Notes: a model not told the origin generated them from the sequence alone. A stretch of 46,934 nt of DNA from DASXMX01 sp036794395 (GCA_036794395.1 DAIRGS010000011.1:1-46934), one strand, 5' to 3'. Counted from the stretch's first letter, positions 14,664 to 22,927 are shown. A program made the numbers and translations.

Positions 14664-16697
14664 ATGATTGGATCCAACCAAGCCGTCACCCCAGCCCATG
14701 GCCCGCATGCACTGGCAGCGGCGGTGGAGCATATTCCGGTAACCGTTTATGCGTCTAGCTCTTCGGCCAGCAAGGCGGTGGCGCAGGAGATCGCGGCCCT
14801 CATTCAACTGAAGCATGCGCGGGGTGAGCATACGGTTCTGGGGCTGGCCACGGGTTCAACACCGACCAGCGTTTACGACGAACTTATCCGGCTGCATCGT
14901 GAAGAGGAATTGAGCTTCGCGAATGTGATCACCTTCAACCTCGACGAATACTGGATCATGGCGCCCGAGGAGCTGCAGAGCTACCGCAGATTCATGCGCG
15001 AGCATCTGTTCGATCACGTCGACATGACCGCGAAAAACGTTCACGTGCCCGATGGCACGCTCCCGCTCGAGAAGGTGACTGAGTATTGCCAGGACTATGA
15101 GCGGAAGATCAAAGAAGCCGGTGGCTTGGATTATCAGATCCTGGGCATTGGCCGAACAGGCCACGTCGGCTTTAACGAGCCCGGCTCGCCGCGCGACAGC
15201 CGCACCCGATTGATCACCCTCGATCGCGTTACGCGCATGGACGCGGCCAGCGATTTCTTCGGAGAATGGAATGTCCCACGCAAGGCCATCACGATGGGCG
15301 TGGAAACCATTCTGTCCGCCAAAACCGTGGTGCTGCTGGCGTTTGGTGAGCACAAGGCGCCGGTGATCCGTCGCGCTGTCGAGGGCGAAGTCAGCTCAAG
15401 CGTCGCGGCCAGTTATCTACAGCAACATCCGTCCGCGCGCATCGTGCTCGATACCGCCGCGGCTTCGGAGCTCACGCGCTTTAAGACCCCATGGCTGCTT
15501 GGACCGCTGGAAATGTTTGATCTGAAGTGGGATGCCCGCACTACCCGCACCGCCGCGACATGGCTGGCGACGACCGTAAAGAAACCGCTTCTGAAGCTGA
15601 CCGACGAGGATTACAACGAGCATGGTCTTCAGGAGCTGTTGAGCCATCGCGGCTCGTCGTACGACATCAACATTGAAGTATTCAAGGCGATGCAATCGAC
15701 CATCACCGGCTGGCCGGGTGGGAAGCCGGCCTCGGGTTCGATCCGTCCCAAAGTGCACGATTCTTTCAATCCCTTCGCACCCGCGCGCCCCGAAGCCATC
15801 GCATCAGACCGCATTGAAGACAGCCGCGGCGGGCATATTTTCCCCAAACGCGTCGTGGTCTTCAGCCCCCATCCCGACGATGACGTGATCTCAATGGGCG
15901 GCACATTCATCCGCTTATGCGAGCAGGGTCACGAGGTACACGTCGCCTATCAGACGTCCGGCAACATTGCCGTGTTTGACGACGCGGCCCTGCGTCATGC
16001 GGATTTTGTCGCCGAATTCTCCAGAGCGTTTAGCGTTGGACAGGACCGCGTGCAAACCATCGAGCAGCAGGTGGAGGGATTCATTCGCCGCAAGAAACCG
16101 GGCGAAGTCGATTGCCCCGAGCTTCAGCAAATCAAATCATTGATTCGTCGAACCGAGGCCCGGGCGGGAGCGCGGTTTTCAGGAGTGAAACCGCAGAACA
16201 TTCATTTCCTGGATATGCCATTCTACGAAACCGGTCGCGTCCGCAAAAAGCCGATCAGCGACGCGGATATTCAGATCGTGATTGACCTGCTGGAAAAGGT
16301 GCAGCCCCACCAGATCTATGCCGCCGGCGATTTGTCCGACCCGCACGGAACGCACCGTGTCTGCCTCGCGGCCATTATCGAAGCGCTTCATCGCCTCAAG
16401 GACAGCGAGTGGATGAAGAATTCCGAAGTCTGGCTGTATCGCGGCGCCTGGCAGGAATGGGGCGTGAACGACATCGAAATGGCCGTGCCCCTCAGCCCCG
16501 ACGAGGTGATGCGAAAACGCATGGCCATCTTCAAGCATGAATCTCAGAAAGACAAAGCCCTCTTCCCCGGCCCCAGCGACACCCGCGAATTCTGGCAACG
16601 CGCCGAAGACCGCAACCGCAACACCGCCGCACTCTACGATAAGTTGGGCCTTGCCGAGTACGAAGCCATCGAAGGCTTCGTCCGCTGGCGCGAATAG
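14664..16697 (+). CDS. nagB: Glucosamine-6-phosphate deaminase fused to a PIG-L/LmbE-type deacetylase
   Basis: An AAGGAGC sits just before the ATG. In the 677-residue protein, residues about 20-290 are the NagB fold, with GLATGSTPTSVYDELI, VITFNLDEYW and LGIGRTGHVGFNEPGS. In the short E. coli-type enzyme the last motif reads GxGxDGHxxFNEP; here the aspartate before GH is threonine. Residues about 395-677 form a PIG-L domain with the metal motif VVVFSPHPDDDVISMGG and DPHGTHRVCLAAI. The short enzyme converts glucosamine-6-phosphate to fructose-6-phosphate and ammonia; PIG-L proteins remove N-acetyl groups from GlcNAc-type substrates. From memory, similar long-form fusions occur in Bacteroidota. 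The fusion suggests coupled deacetylation and deamination of amino sugars. Confidence 0.92.
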   Translation: MIGSNQAVTPAHGPHALAAAVEHIPVTVYASSSSASKAVAQEIAALIQLKHARGEHTVLGLATGSTPTSVYDELIRLHREEELSFANVITFNLDEYWIMAPEELQSYRRFMREHLFDHVDMTAKNVHVPDGTLPLEKVTEYCQDYERKIKEAGGLDYQILGIGRTGHVGFNEPGSPRDSRTRLITLDRVTRMDAASDFFGEWNVPRKAITMGVETILSAKTVVLLAFGEHKAPVIRRAVEGEVSSSVAASYLQQHPSARIVLDTAAASELTRFKTPWLLGPLEMFDLKWDARTTRTAATWLATTVKKPLLKLTDEDYNEHGLQELLSHRGSSYDINIEVFKAMQSTITGWPGGKPASGSIRPKVHDSFNPFAPARPEAIASDRIEDSRGGHIFPKRVVVFSPHPDDDVISMGGTFIRLCEQGHEVHVAYQTSGNIAVFDDAALRHADFVAEFSRAFSVGQDRVQTIEQQVEGFIRRKKPGEVDCPELQQIKSLIRRTEARAGARFSGVKPQNIHFLDMPFYETGRVRKKPISDADIQIVIDLLEKVQPHQIYAAGDLSDPHGTHRVCLAAIIEALHRLKDSEWMKNSEVWLYRGAWQEWGVNDIEMAVPLSPDEVMRKRMAIFKHESQKDKALFPGPSDTREFWQRAEDRNRNTAALYDKLGLAEYEAIEGFVRWRE

Positions 16698-16726
16698 CAC
16701 CCAAATATGTAAAACTCAAGCGTCAG

Positions 16727-16900
16727 AGATCCGAGATCTGAAGTGTGAATTCTGAAATCTCAAATGTGAAATCCGAAATGTTTTCCCTTCCCCCTCTCCC
16801 CCCGGGAGAGGGCCGGGGTGAGGGCGAATGTAATATTGTGTCCCCCGTCAGGCATTTCATCGCGTTTCACGTCTTCACGTTTCACGTTTCTTTCACCCTA
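16727..16900. repeat. Low-complexity intergenic repeats plus a CCCTCTCCC hairpin element
   Basis: Between nagB and the isomerase lie three repeat types. First is a run of degenerate TGAAATCT/CGAAATG units (about 16727-16781). Second is a 39-base element at 16792-16830 with a perfect 9-bp stem (CCCTCTCCC / GGGAGAGGG, loop CCC). Third are three copies of TTCACGT starting at 16866, 16874 and 16881. The 39-base element recurs at 30577-30615 with two differences. No gene is supported here. Confidence 0.7.
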
Positions 16901-16929
16901 GCGGTCATTCGACAACCACGGAGCCCTCT

Positions 16930-17799
16930 ATGATCCTCCACTCCCACACCATCGCCGTCTGTAGCTGGTCTCTGAAGCCCAAAGACATGCAGGACCTGAC
17001 CGGCATGGTGAAATCGCTGGGATTGGATCACGTGCAATTGATGCTCCTGGGGTTAATCCAGCTCGACGACAAGCGCAAGCACCAGGAACTCGGCCACCTC
17101 CGCGCCGCCGGCCTCAAATACACCGGCGGCATGATGTCCTTCCCTGGCGAAGACTATTCAACCATCGAAGCCATCCATCACACCGGCGGCTTCCTCCCCG
17201 ACGACCTTTGGCCCATCCGTAAATCCCTCTGCCTGGCCGGCGCAAAGCTCGCCCGCGAACTGGAAATGAAATCCATCGGCACCCACGTCGGCTTTGTCCC
17301 CTCGCCCGCCGATCCCAAATATCCGGTCATGATGTCCCGTGTCCGCGAGATCGCCAAAATCTTCGCCGACCATGATCTCGATCTGCTCATGGAAACCGGC
17401 CAGGAGCGCGCCGATGCCCTCCTGGCTTTTCTCAACGATCTTTCCACACCCAACATCGCCATTAACTTCGACCCCGCCAACATGATTCTGTATGGCACGG
17501 GCGATCCACTGGAGGCACTTNNNNNNNNNNGCGCCGGCGACCCCCTCCCCGCCATCAAGACCCTCGGCAAACACATTCGCCACGTCCACGCAAAAGACGC
17601 CGTCCCCTCCGCCAAACCCGGAGTCGACTGGGGCGAAGAAGTCCCCTTCGGCACCGGCAAAGTAAACGCAACAGGCTTCCTCAAAGCCCTCCACGACGTG
17701 GAATACACAGGCCCCATTGCCATCGAACGCGAAGCCGGAGATCAACGGCTCAAGGATGTCCAAACGGCAATCACCACGCTAAACGACGCACTACGATAA
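16930..17799 (+). CDS. Sugar phosphate isomerase/epimerase (xylose isomerase-like TIM barrel), interrupted by an assembly gap
   Basis: GGAG lies seven bases before the ATG. The 289-codon frame includes ten unknown bases (17521-17530). It shows the AP-endonuclease-2/xylose isomerase-like barrel, with metal-ligand segments LLMETGQERAD, AINFDPANMILYG, HIRHVHAKDA and IAIEREAG in the expected order. Such enzymes isomerise or epimerise sugars in the cytoplasm, often near Gfo/Idh oxidoreductases. The residues on either side of the gap are near copies (GDPLEAL before, GDPLPAIKTLG after), so the gap may hide an overlap of two contig ends rather than missing sequence. Substrate unknown. Confidence 0.88.
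   Translation: MILHSHTIAVCSWSLKPKDMQDLTGMVKSLGLDHVQLMLLGLIQLDDKRKHQELGHLRAAGLKYTGGMMSFPGEDYSTIEAIHHTGGFLPDDLWPIRKSLCLAGAKLARELEMKSIGTHVGFVPSPADPKYPVMMSRVREIAKIFADHDLDLLMETGQERADALLAFLNDLSTPNIAINFDPANMILYGTGDPLEALXXXXAGDPLPAIKTLGKHIRHVHAKDAVPSAKPGVDWGEEVPFGTGKVNATGFLKALHDVEYTGPIAIEREAGDQRLKDVQTAITTLNDALR
17521..17530. other. Assembly gap (10 N) inside the isomerase gene
   Basis: Ten N bases in the coding frame; the fixed length suggests a placeholder rather than a measured gap. Confidence 0.98.
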
Positions 17800-17861
17800 G
17801 CCCCCTGCCGGTGCTTATGCGACTCCCGGGATGACCCATGACGCAATAACAGCAGATTGTT

Positions 17862-17924
17862 TCGTCATTCGATCATTCGGACATTGGTCATTGATTCGTC
17901 ATTCGAATTCCGTCATTCGAATTT
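17862..17924. repeat. GTCATTCG low-complexity repeat
   Basis: GTCATTCG occurs exactly at 17864, 17898 and 17912, with degenerate CATTCG/CATTGG units between. It lies just before the membrane zinc-ribbon gene, and reading through it creates a false N-terminal extension of that gene. Confidence 0.7.
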
Positions 17925-17959
17925 CCCTCTCCCCCTCCACAATCTATGATCTGAATCTC

Positions 17960-18538
17960 ATGTCCCACCTCGTCTCCCGAATCCTCCTCTCCATCCTCAT
18001 GTTCCCCCTGGCCGCAATCTTCTACATCTTTGTATTCATGCTCTGCGCAAACCTTCGCCGAAACTCTCCCTTCTATTACTCACCCAGCGAAACATACCTT
18101 TCTGCCACGTCCGGCCTGTCCACCTGGATCCTTGTCGCCATCTACTGGTGCCTCCTCTGGAAATCCAGCGTCAAATGGAATTCCGACCGCCGCGCCTATA
18201 CCGTCCTCGCCGCCTTCGCCGCCGTCATCATCGCCACTTTCGCCGGGCTTGCCGCTGGCTCTGCCATGGGCAGACCCGATGCCGGCGGATTCGCGGCGTT
18301 CATTGGCGGAGTCCTCGCCATTGTTCTCTGGCTTATCTTCACCGTCTTCATCTGGCGCGAAACCCCTGCCGAACGCGCCCAGCGCATTGCCGGCTCAAAC
18401 GCCTCCGCCATCGCCTGCCCCACCTGCGGATACAACCTCACTGGACTGTCCGAATCCCGCTGCCCCGAATGCGGCAGCAAATTCACCCTCGACGAGCTCC
18501 TCGCCTCACAACCGAATACCAAAGTAGAGATCGAATAA
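17960..18538 (+). CDS. Small membrane protein with C-terminal zinc ribbon
   Basis: I chose the ATG at 17960, since the frame upstream only translates the GTCATTCG repeat. The 192-residue protein begins with a hydrophobic helix (LVSRILLSILMFPLAAIFYI). Three more membrane segments follow, near residues 58-75, 85-108 and 115-140. It ends with a four-cysteine ribbon CPTCGYNLTGLSESRCPECG that would lie in the cytoplasm. The same ribbon type ends the protein at 42375-42914 (CRNCGYDL...CPECG). In my experience such proteins are common in Phycisphaerae; function unknown. Confidence 0.82.
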   Translation: MSHLVSRILLSILMFPLAAIFYIFVFMLCANLRRNSPFYYSPSETYLSATSGLSTWILVAIYWCLLWKSSVKWNSDRRAYTVLAAFAAVIIATFAGLAAGSAMGRPDAGGFAAFIGGVLAIVLWLIFTVFIWRETPAERAQRIAGSNASAIACPTCGYNLTGLSESRCPECGSKFTLDELLASQPNTKVEIE

Positions 18539-18659
18539 GACCTGGAGCGGGCGAAGTGAACGAAAATTCCTTACACCTCATTCCTCTTGCCCGGCGCGGC
18601 GATCTGGACTTTTATCCTCGCTGCACTTGATCAGTGCCTTCACGATACCAATTTGTGAC

Positions 18660-18688
18660 TTGACGGACGCAACTACAAGTGCTAACCT
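18660..18688 (+). promoter_or_regulatory. Candidate promoter of the FtsK-gamma-like regulator gene
   Basis: TTGACG (18660-18665) and TAACCT (18683-18688) are separated by 17 bases. The -10 box lies inside the first half-site pair of the operator array, as expected for a repressed, possibly autoregulated promoter. Confidence 0.5.
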
Positions 18689-18716
18689 GTTAGCATATGC
18701 TAATGAATTAGCATAT
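18681..18716. promoter_or_regulatory. Operator array: four alternating GCTAA/TTAGC half-sites at 9-bp period
   Basis: GCTAA starts at 18681, TTAGC at 18690, GCTAA at 18699 and TTAGC at 18708, each separated by exactly four bases and alternating in orientation. The middle pair forms the perfect 14-bp palindrome TTAGCATATGCTAA (18690-18703). The array ends about 22 bases before the start of a small DNA-binding protein, its likely ligand. Confidence 0.7.
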
Positions 18717-18738
18717 CGCTTTAAAGCGGGAGCCCTCC

Positions 18739-19092
18739 TTGGCCGCGTCCAAACCCACCAGCGCCACCCTCGAACTCGGCCGCCGGGAACGGCAGATCGT
18801 CGAGATCCTTTATCGTCTTGGCGAAGCCTCCGTCGCCCAGGTACGCGATGAGCTGTTTGACCAGGCGGTGCGCGTCGTACTGGAGACAAAGCGCGGCAGC
18901 GTGAGCCTGCTTCAGCGGCGATTGACGATTGGATACAGCCGGGCTTCGCGGCTGATTGAGGCGATGGCGGCGGCGGGGATCGTTGGCGATTACAAGGGAT
19001 CGCAGGCGCGCGAGGCCAATATCACGGTCGAGCAATGGGATGCGATGCAGGCGCAGATGCAGACGGATCAGGAGGCGGGGATGACGGTATGA
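18739..19092 (+). CDS. Small DNA-binding protein: BlaI-like N-terminus joined to an FtsK-gamma-like winged helix
   Basis: The start is a TTG at 18739 with GGGAG seven bases upstream. The 117-residue product opens like a BlaI/MecI repressor (LGRRERQIVEILYRLGEASV, then AQVRDEL, residues 12-38). From about residue 45 it reads as an FtsK gamma domain: VLETKRGSVSLLQRRLTIGY, then SRASRLIEAMAAAGIVG. In FtsK this domain recognises KOPS sequences during chromosome segregation; here it has no motor, so it should act as a stand-alone DNA binder. The operator array at 18681-18716 immediately upstream is a natural target. I infer an autoregulated transcription factor; a role in chromosome organisation is the alternative. 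Confidence 0.82.
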   Translation: MAASKPTSATLELGRRERQIVEILYRLGEASVAQVRDELFDQAVRVVLETKRGSVSLLQRRLTIGYSRASRLIEAMAAAGIVGDYKGSQAREANITVEQWDAMQAQMQTDQEAGMTV

Positions 19093-19154
19093 GGAAATGC
19101 GATGGAACGGTGCCGGGATAGAGAGGAAGAGACGATTCCACAACCTCAATTGTT

Positions 19155-19970
19155 TCATGGCGGTTCGACGACGACGTGCAAACCATGTTGCAGCGCAACG
19201 TTCGTGAGCATCGTCGCGCGGCGCGGACTTACGCCCTTTAGCAAAATGAATTGTGGAGAATCCCCAATCATGCTGCGAAGCCCGGTGATCCCAATGAGTG
19301 CATACTCGGGAATGATTTTGCGAACGGCTGCTAGTTCCAGCGCCGAGGGATGGCCAGTCTTCCAACAGGCGTAGCAGTTCACAAAATCCGAATACGCCTT
19401 CTTCTTGCGCACTTTATCGGGACTCTCCAGCCGCGCTTCCTTCGCCATCTCCGCACGGAAATCCGGGCTCTTCACAAATGCGTTGAGAACTCTTGCCCGT
19501 TTGCGCGGATCGGGCTCGATTTCGCAGAGCTTTAGGGTTTCGCGTTTTACAATTCGTGACATACGCGATGCAAAGCCCTTATCGATATTCAGCTCTTCAA
19601 CTTCCGGCCAGGTGCTAAGCAGATTCTTATCCCATATGGAATAACAAGCGAGGCCTTTTGCATCGAGCGCCCTGAATAGCGAGGCCGCAAGCTTGCTGAA
19701 GTTTCCGTAAAAGTGCACCGCAAGATGAGTTTCGTGCGCTATGCCGTCGAACGCAGCTTCGGCTCGAGCATTATTGAAGTGAAAAGCGGGGAGAGCGAGT
19801 TGCAGCCGAGTAAAACCCCGGGTGGCTTTCAACGATTTCAGAATGCGACCGGAATCAATCGTGTTGACGTGCGCGGCCGGAGAACCATCCGCGAGAGACT
19901 TCCCCACGGAGAACATATCAGTACCCGGAACAGGCGCGAAGAAAATGAGCGGCAACTGCGCGGTGGCCAT
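19155..19970 (-). CDS. Hypothetical protein (271 aa)
   Basis: No family is recognised. The protein has no signal peptide and no long hydrophobic helix. It begins MATAQLPLIFFAPVPGTDMF. The middle carries a basic, charged stretch (RMSRIVKRETLKLCEIEPDP, then KRARVL) and a short segment with two cysteines (FVNCYACWK). The C-terminal part LKGVSPRRATMLTNVALQHG resembles an RNA- or protein-binding helix pair only loosely. No Shine-Dalgarno precedes the ATG at 19970, but TAAAAT lies six bases upstream on the minus strand, fitting the leaderless pattern seen elsewhere here. It converges on the FtsK-gamma-like gene, 62 bases away. Confidence 0.75.
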   Translation of the reverse strand: MATAQLPLIFFAPVPGTDMFSVGKSLADGSPAAHVNTIDSGRILKSLKATRGFTRLQLALPAFHFNNARAEAAFDGIAHETHLAVHFYGNFSKLAASLFRALDAKGLACYSIWDKNLLSTWPEVEELNIDKGFASRMSRIVKRETLKLCEIEPDPRKRARVLNAFVKSPDFRAEMAKEARLESPDKVRKKKAYSDFVNCYACWKTGHPSALELAAVRKIIPEYALIGITGLRSMIGDSPQFILLKGVSPRRATMLTNVALQHGLHVVVEPP

Positions 19971-20043
19971 ACGATCATTTTATTGAACAAAGCCTAATTG
20001 GACCAGAAACATCAATTTCAATGGCGCGATCCACAGGGACACC

Positions 20044-21489
20044 CTACTCTTGATCCGTCCGCGTCGGCGCGGAATTCTGCGGCGGCTCGGCGACCACAAA
20101 CGCATCCAGCGAAGTTTCCATAGCCGGGATCGTCGCCCGTCGAACACCCGCGGCGATCAGTTTGCGGGCGAAGGCTTCGGCTTGGGGCACTTCTCCGTGA
20201 ACTACGTATGCTTCGGTTTGGGGGCCGATCGCAGGCTTGAGGAAACGCAGAAGTTCATCGGCGTCGGCGTGGGCGCTGAGGCCGTGAATGGTGCGGACCT
20301 CGCATCGCACATCGTACCATCGATCATAAATGCGGACGCGTTTCTGGCCTTCCTGGAGCCGGCGGCCCAGGGTGTTGGGGGGAATGAAGCCGCAGAAAAC
20401 GACCATGTCTGAAGGGTTTTCGACGCTATGCTCGAGGTGATGCAGGACGCGGCCGAACTCGCATGTGGGGCTCGAGGCCACGATCACACAGGGGCCGGCC
20501 TGGCGATTGATTTGCTTGCTGTCCTGGATGGCTGAGGCGAAGGTGATTTGAGACAGGCCGAACAGGCCGTTCGTTCCAATCAGGGCCTTGGTCTGATCAT
20601 CGTAGGTGTCGGCGAACTGGGCGTAGGCCTTCGACGCCTCCACACCCATGGGGCTGTCGACAAAGAACGGGATGGACGGGATCTGTTTCTCCCGCTCGAA
20701 CTTCTGCAGGTACCACAAAATCGTCTGGGTTCGGCCGATGGCGAAGGCCGGGATGATGAGCCGGCTCTTTTTGGCAATTACGGTTTTCACAGCATCAAGT
20801 AGCTGGGGCTCGACATCGGCGATGGAGCCGTGCGAGGCATTGCCGTACGTGCTTTCGGTAATGAATTGTTCGACGACAAACGGGGGCGGCTGGGGATCGC
20901 GGAGGATCGGCGTGTCGTATCGGCCTACATCAGCGGTGAACAGAAGGTTGTGGTTTTTACCCGCCTCTGTCCATTCAAGAACAACGTATGCGGACCCAAG
21001 AATGTGGCCGGCATCGAAGAACGTAAATGAAACGTCCTTGCCCAACTGCGTCTTCTGTCCGTAATTGACCCGTTTGAACAGGCGATAGACCGCGGGGATA
21101 TCCGCCTGGCGATACAGAGGATCGAGGGCCGGATCCTGCGGGCCGCGGGCGCGCTGATTGAGGTGAGCAATGTCTTCCTCCTGAATCTTTGCCGAATCAT
21201 TGAGGACGATTCGCGCCACTTCAGCACTTGCCGGCGTCACGTAAATCGGACCGGAGAACCCGGCATTCACCGCCACGGGAAGTTTGCCGCAATGATCAAG
21301 GTGGCCGTGCGAGAGAATGATGGCATCCGCGGATTTCACATCAGCCGGGAGATATTGATTGATCCGCAGGGCTTCGTCCCGCGAACCCTGGTACAGGCCC
21401 ATATCCAGAAAGATTCGCAGGCCGTTGATTTCCAGGAGATGGCTGGAGCCGGTTACGGTACGATCCGCGCCGCAGAATTGGATTCTCAT
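20044..21489 (-). CDS. MBL-fold beta-CASP RNA nuclease (CPSF-like)
   Basis: The 481-residue protein has the metallo-beta-lactamase motif SHGHLDHCG (H61, H63, D65, H66), a later STYGNASH, and the beta-CASP features IIPAFAIGRTQTILWYLQ and TIHGLSAHADADELL, whose terminal histidine completes the metal site. This domain order matches bacterial CPSF-73-like nucleases of about 450-480 residues, which process or degrade RNA in the cytoplasm. No Shine-Dalgarno is visible before the ATG. The sugar-nucleotide dehydratase gene lies 45 bases upstream in the same orientation, so the two may be cotranscribed. The RNA target is unknown. Confidence 0.93.
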   Translation of the reverse strand: MRIQFCGADRTVTGSSHLLEINGLRIFLDMGLYQGSRDEALRINQYLPADVKSADAIILSHGHLDHCGKLPVAVNAGFSGPIYVTPASAEVARIVLNDSAKIQEEDIAHLNQRARGPQDPALDPLYRQADIPAVYRLFKRVNYGQKTQLGKDVSFTFFDAGHILGSAYVVLEWTEAGKNHNLLFTADVGRYDTPILRDPQPPPFVVEQFITESTYGNASHGSIADVEPQLLDAVKTVIAKKSRLIIPAFAIGRTQTILWYLQKFEREKQIPSIPFFVDSPMGVEASKAYAQFADTYDDQTKALIGTNGLFGLSQITFASAIQDSKQINRQAGPCVIVASSPTCEFGRVLHHLEHSVENPSDMVVFCGFIPPNTLGRRLQEGQKRVRIYDRWYDVRCEVRTIHGLSAHADADELLRFLKPAIGPQTEAYVVHGEVPQAEAFARKLIAAGVRRATIPAMETSLDAFVVAEPPQNSAPTRTDQE

Positions 21490-21534
21490 GGGTAGGAAGG
21501 TAGTCGGGGAGGACCCGCCACGCCACGAGCAGAA

Positions 21535-22746
21535 TCAAGCGGCTTCGGCATCAGCCACAAGCCGGAGCATTGATTGAGGAGCCGTTTGCGGCTGGGACCG
21601 GATGCCTATGAGTTCGGGTCGATATTCAGGAACGCAGGCGGCAAGCGCTGTCACTGCGTTGTGGGCGACGCCGGATGACGCGGCTTCCCAAAGCGTTTTC
21701 AGCCCGTGCTGAACCTGCTCTGGCGACGCGGTGGGGAGTTGCCAGACTCGAATTTTGGGATGAGCGGTGGGCCGGGTCTGGTCGTCGTCGTTGGCCAGTT
21801 CTTCGTAGAGTTTCTCGCCGGGGCGGATGCCGCTGAAGGTGATTTCGATATCATCGCCGGGTGTGAGCCCATTGCGGCGGATCAGCTCGTGGGCGAGATC
21901 GAGGATGCGAACCTGCGAGCCCATGTCGAGAACAAAGATTTCCCCGCCCTGCCCGATTGCGCCCGCCTGCATGACAAGCTGGCTGGCTTCGGGGATCAGC
22001 ATGAAGTACCGCTTCATGTCGGGGTGGGTAACAGTGACCGGACCACCGGCGTCGATCTGGCGCTGGAAGATGGGTACCACACTGCCGCTGCTTCCCAGAA
22101 CATTACCGAAGCGCACCGCCAGGAAACGGGTGGATTGCGATGAGGAGCCATTCAGCGATTGCACGTATAGCTCGGCAAAGCGTTTGGTGGCTCCCATCAC
22201 GCTCGTTGGATTCACGGCCTTGTCGGTGCTGACCAGCACGAACGCCGCTACATCGGACGCCGCGGAAATATCGGCGACAAGCCGGGTCCCGAAGACATTG
22301 TTCTTGATGGCTTCACACGGATTGGATTCCATCATCGGCACGTGCTTGTGGGCGGCGCAATGAAAGACCACGTGGGGCCGTTCGGCTTCGAAGATCTGGC
22401 GGATGCGGCGCGCCTCGCAAACGTCGGCGATATACGGGCGGATATCCGCCCCTACCCAGTTGTGGCGAAGCTCCCGGTCGATTTCGAAAAGATTGCTTTC
22501 GGCGCGCTCAAGCATCAGCAGGCGCTGCGGGCAGAACCGCATGGCCTGCCGGCAGATTTCCGAGCCGATGCTCCCGCCGGCGCCGGTCACCAAAACACGT
22601 TTGCCGGCCAAAAACCGCTGGAGTTCGGGCGTATCCAGGTTGATGGCTTCACGGCCAAGGAGGTCGGTCAGTTGCAGGGGCTTGCGCGCAAGATCAACGG
22701 TCTGCGAAGCACGCGCGGAGCGAAACCAGTTGAGGATGCGAGGCAT
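21535..22746 (-). CDS. Soluble sugar-nucleotide 4,6-dehydratase (CapD/PglF-type catalytic domain)
   Basis: The start is the ATG at 22746; a GTG codon directly precedes it. The roughly 403-residue protein has the Rossmann motif VLVTGAGGSIGSEI near residue 52, FHCAAHKHVPMMESNP, and the catalytic segment LVSTDKAVNPTSVMGATKR. IFQRQIDAGGPVTVTHPDMKRY and ISGIRPGEK-like residues occur further on. These belong to the UDP-GlcNAc 4,6-dehydratase group of polysaccharide biosynthesis proteins. Full-length PglF/WbpM/CapD carry four N-terminal membrane helices; here only about 50 residues precede the Rossmann fold, so this is a soluble form. It likely makes a deoxysugar nucleotide for surface glycans. Confidence 0.9.
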   Translation of the reverse strand: MPRILNWFRSARASQTVDLARKPLQLTDLLGREAINLDTPELQRFLAGKRVLVTGAGGSIGSEICRQAMRFCPQRLLMLERAESNLFEIDRELRHNWVGADIRPYIADVCEARRIRQIFEAERPHVVFHCAAHKHVPMMESNPCEAIKNNVFGTRLVADISAASDVAAFVLVSTDKAVNPTSVMGATKRFAELYVQSLNGSSSQSTRFLAVRFGNVLGSSGSVVPIFQRQIDAGGPVTVTHPDMKRYFMLIPEASQLVMQAGAIGQGGEIFVLDMGSQVRILDLAHELIRRNGLTPGDDIEITFSGIRPGEKLYEELANDDDQTRPTAHPKIRVWQLPTASPEQVQHGLKTLWEAASSGVAHNAVTALAACVPEYRPELIGIRSQPQTAPQSMLRLVADAEAA

Positions 22747-22857
22747 CACAATGGTTATCGGTCGAAAACCGGCCCAACGTTTACAAAATGGGCTGGGCGG
22801 CGTTACAACTCGCTAAAAGCTCAGGACTATCGCATATAGCCCCCCGACGCAAAATGT

Positions 22858-22927
22858 GGGAGTGCGAGGCTCCTGTCGAGCTTATGCTCGATCGAAAAAC
22901 GCAGCTCGGCAGGAGCCTCGCACTCCC
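22858..22927. repeat. Palindromic element with 24-bp arms
   Basis: 22858-22881 (starting GGGAGTGCGAGGCTCCTG) is the reverse complement of 22904-22927 with one mismatch that a G-T pair would tolerate; the loop is 22 bases. It lies between divergent genes, so it is not a normal terminator and may be a dispersed repeat or a cis regulatory structure. Confidence 0.65.

Noticed and set aside
16727..17924. Possible CRISPR array in the repetitive intergenic regions
   Set aside because: Repeat units are 7-10 bases, degenerate and not separated by unique spacers of constant length; no cas gene is present.
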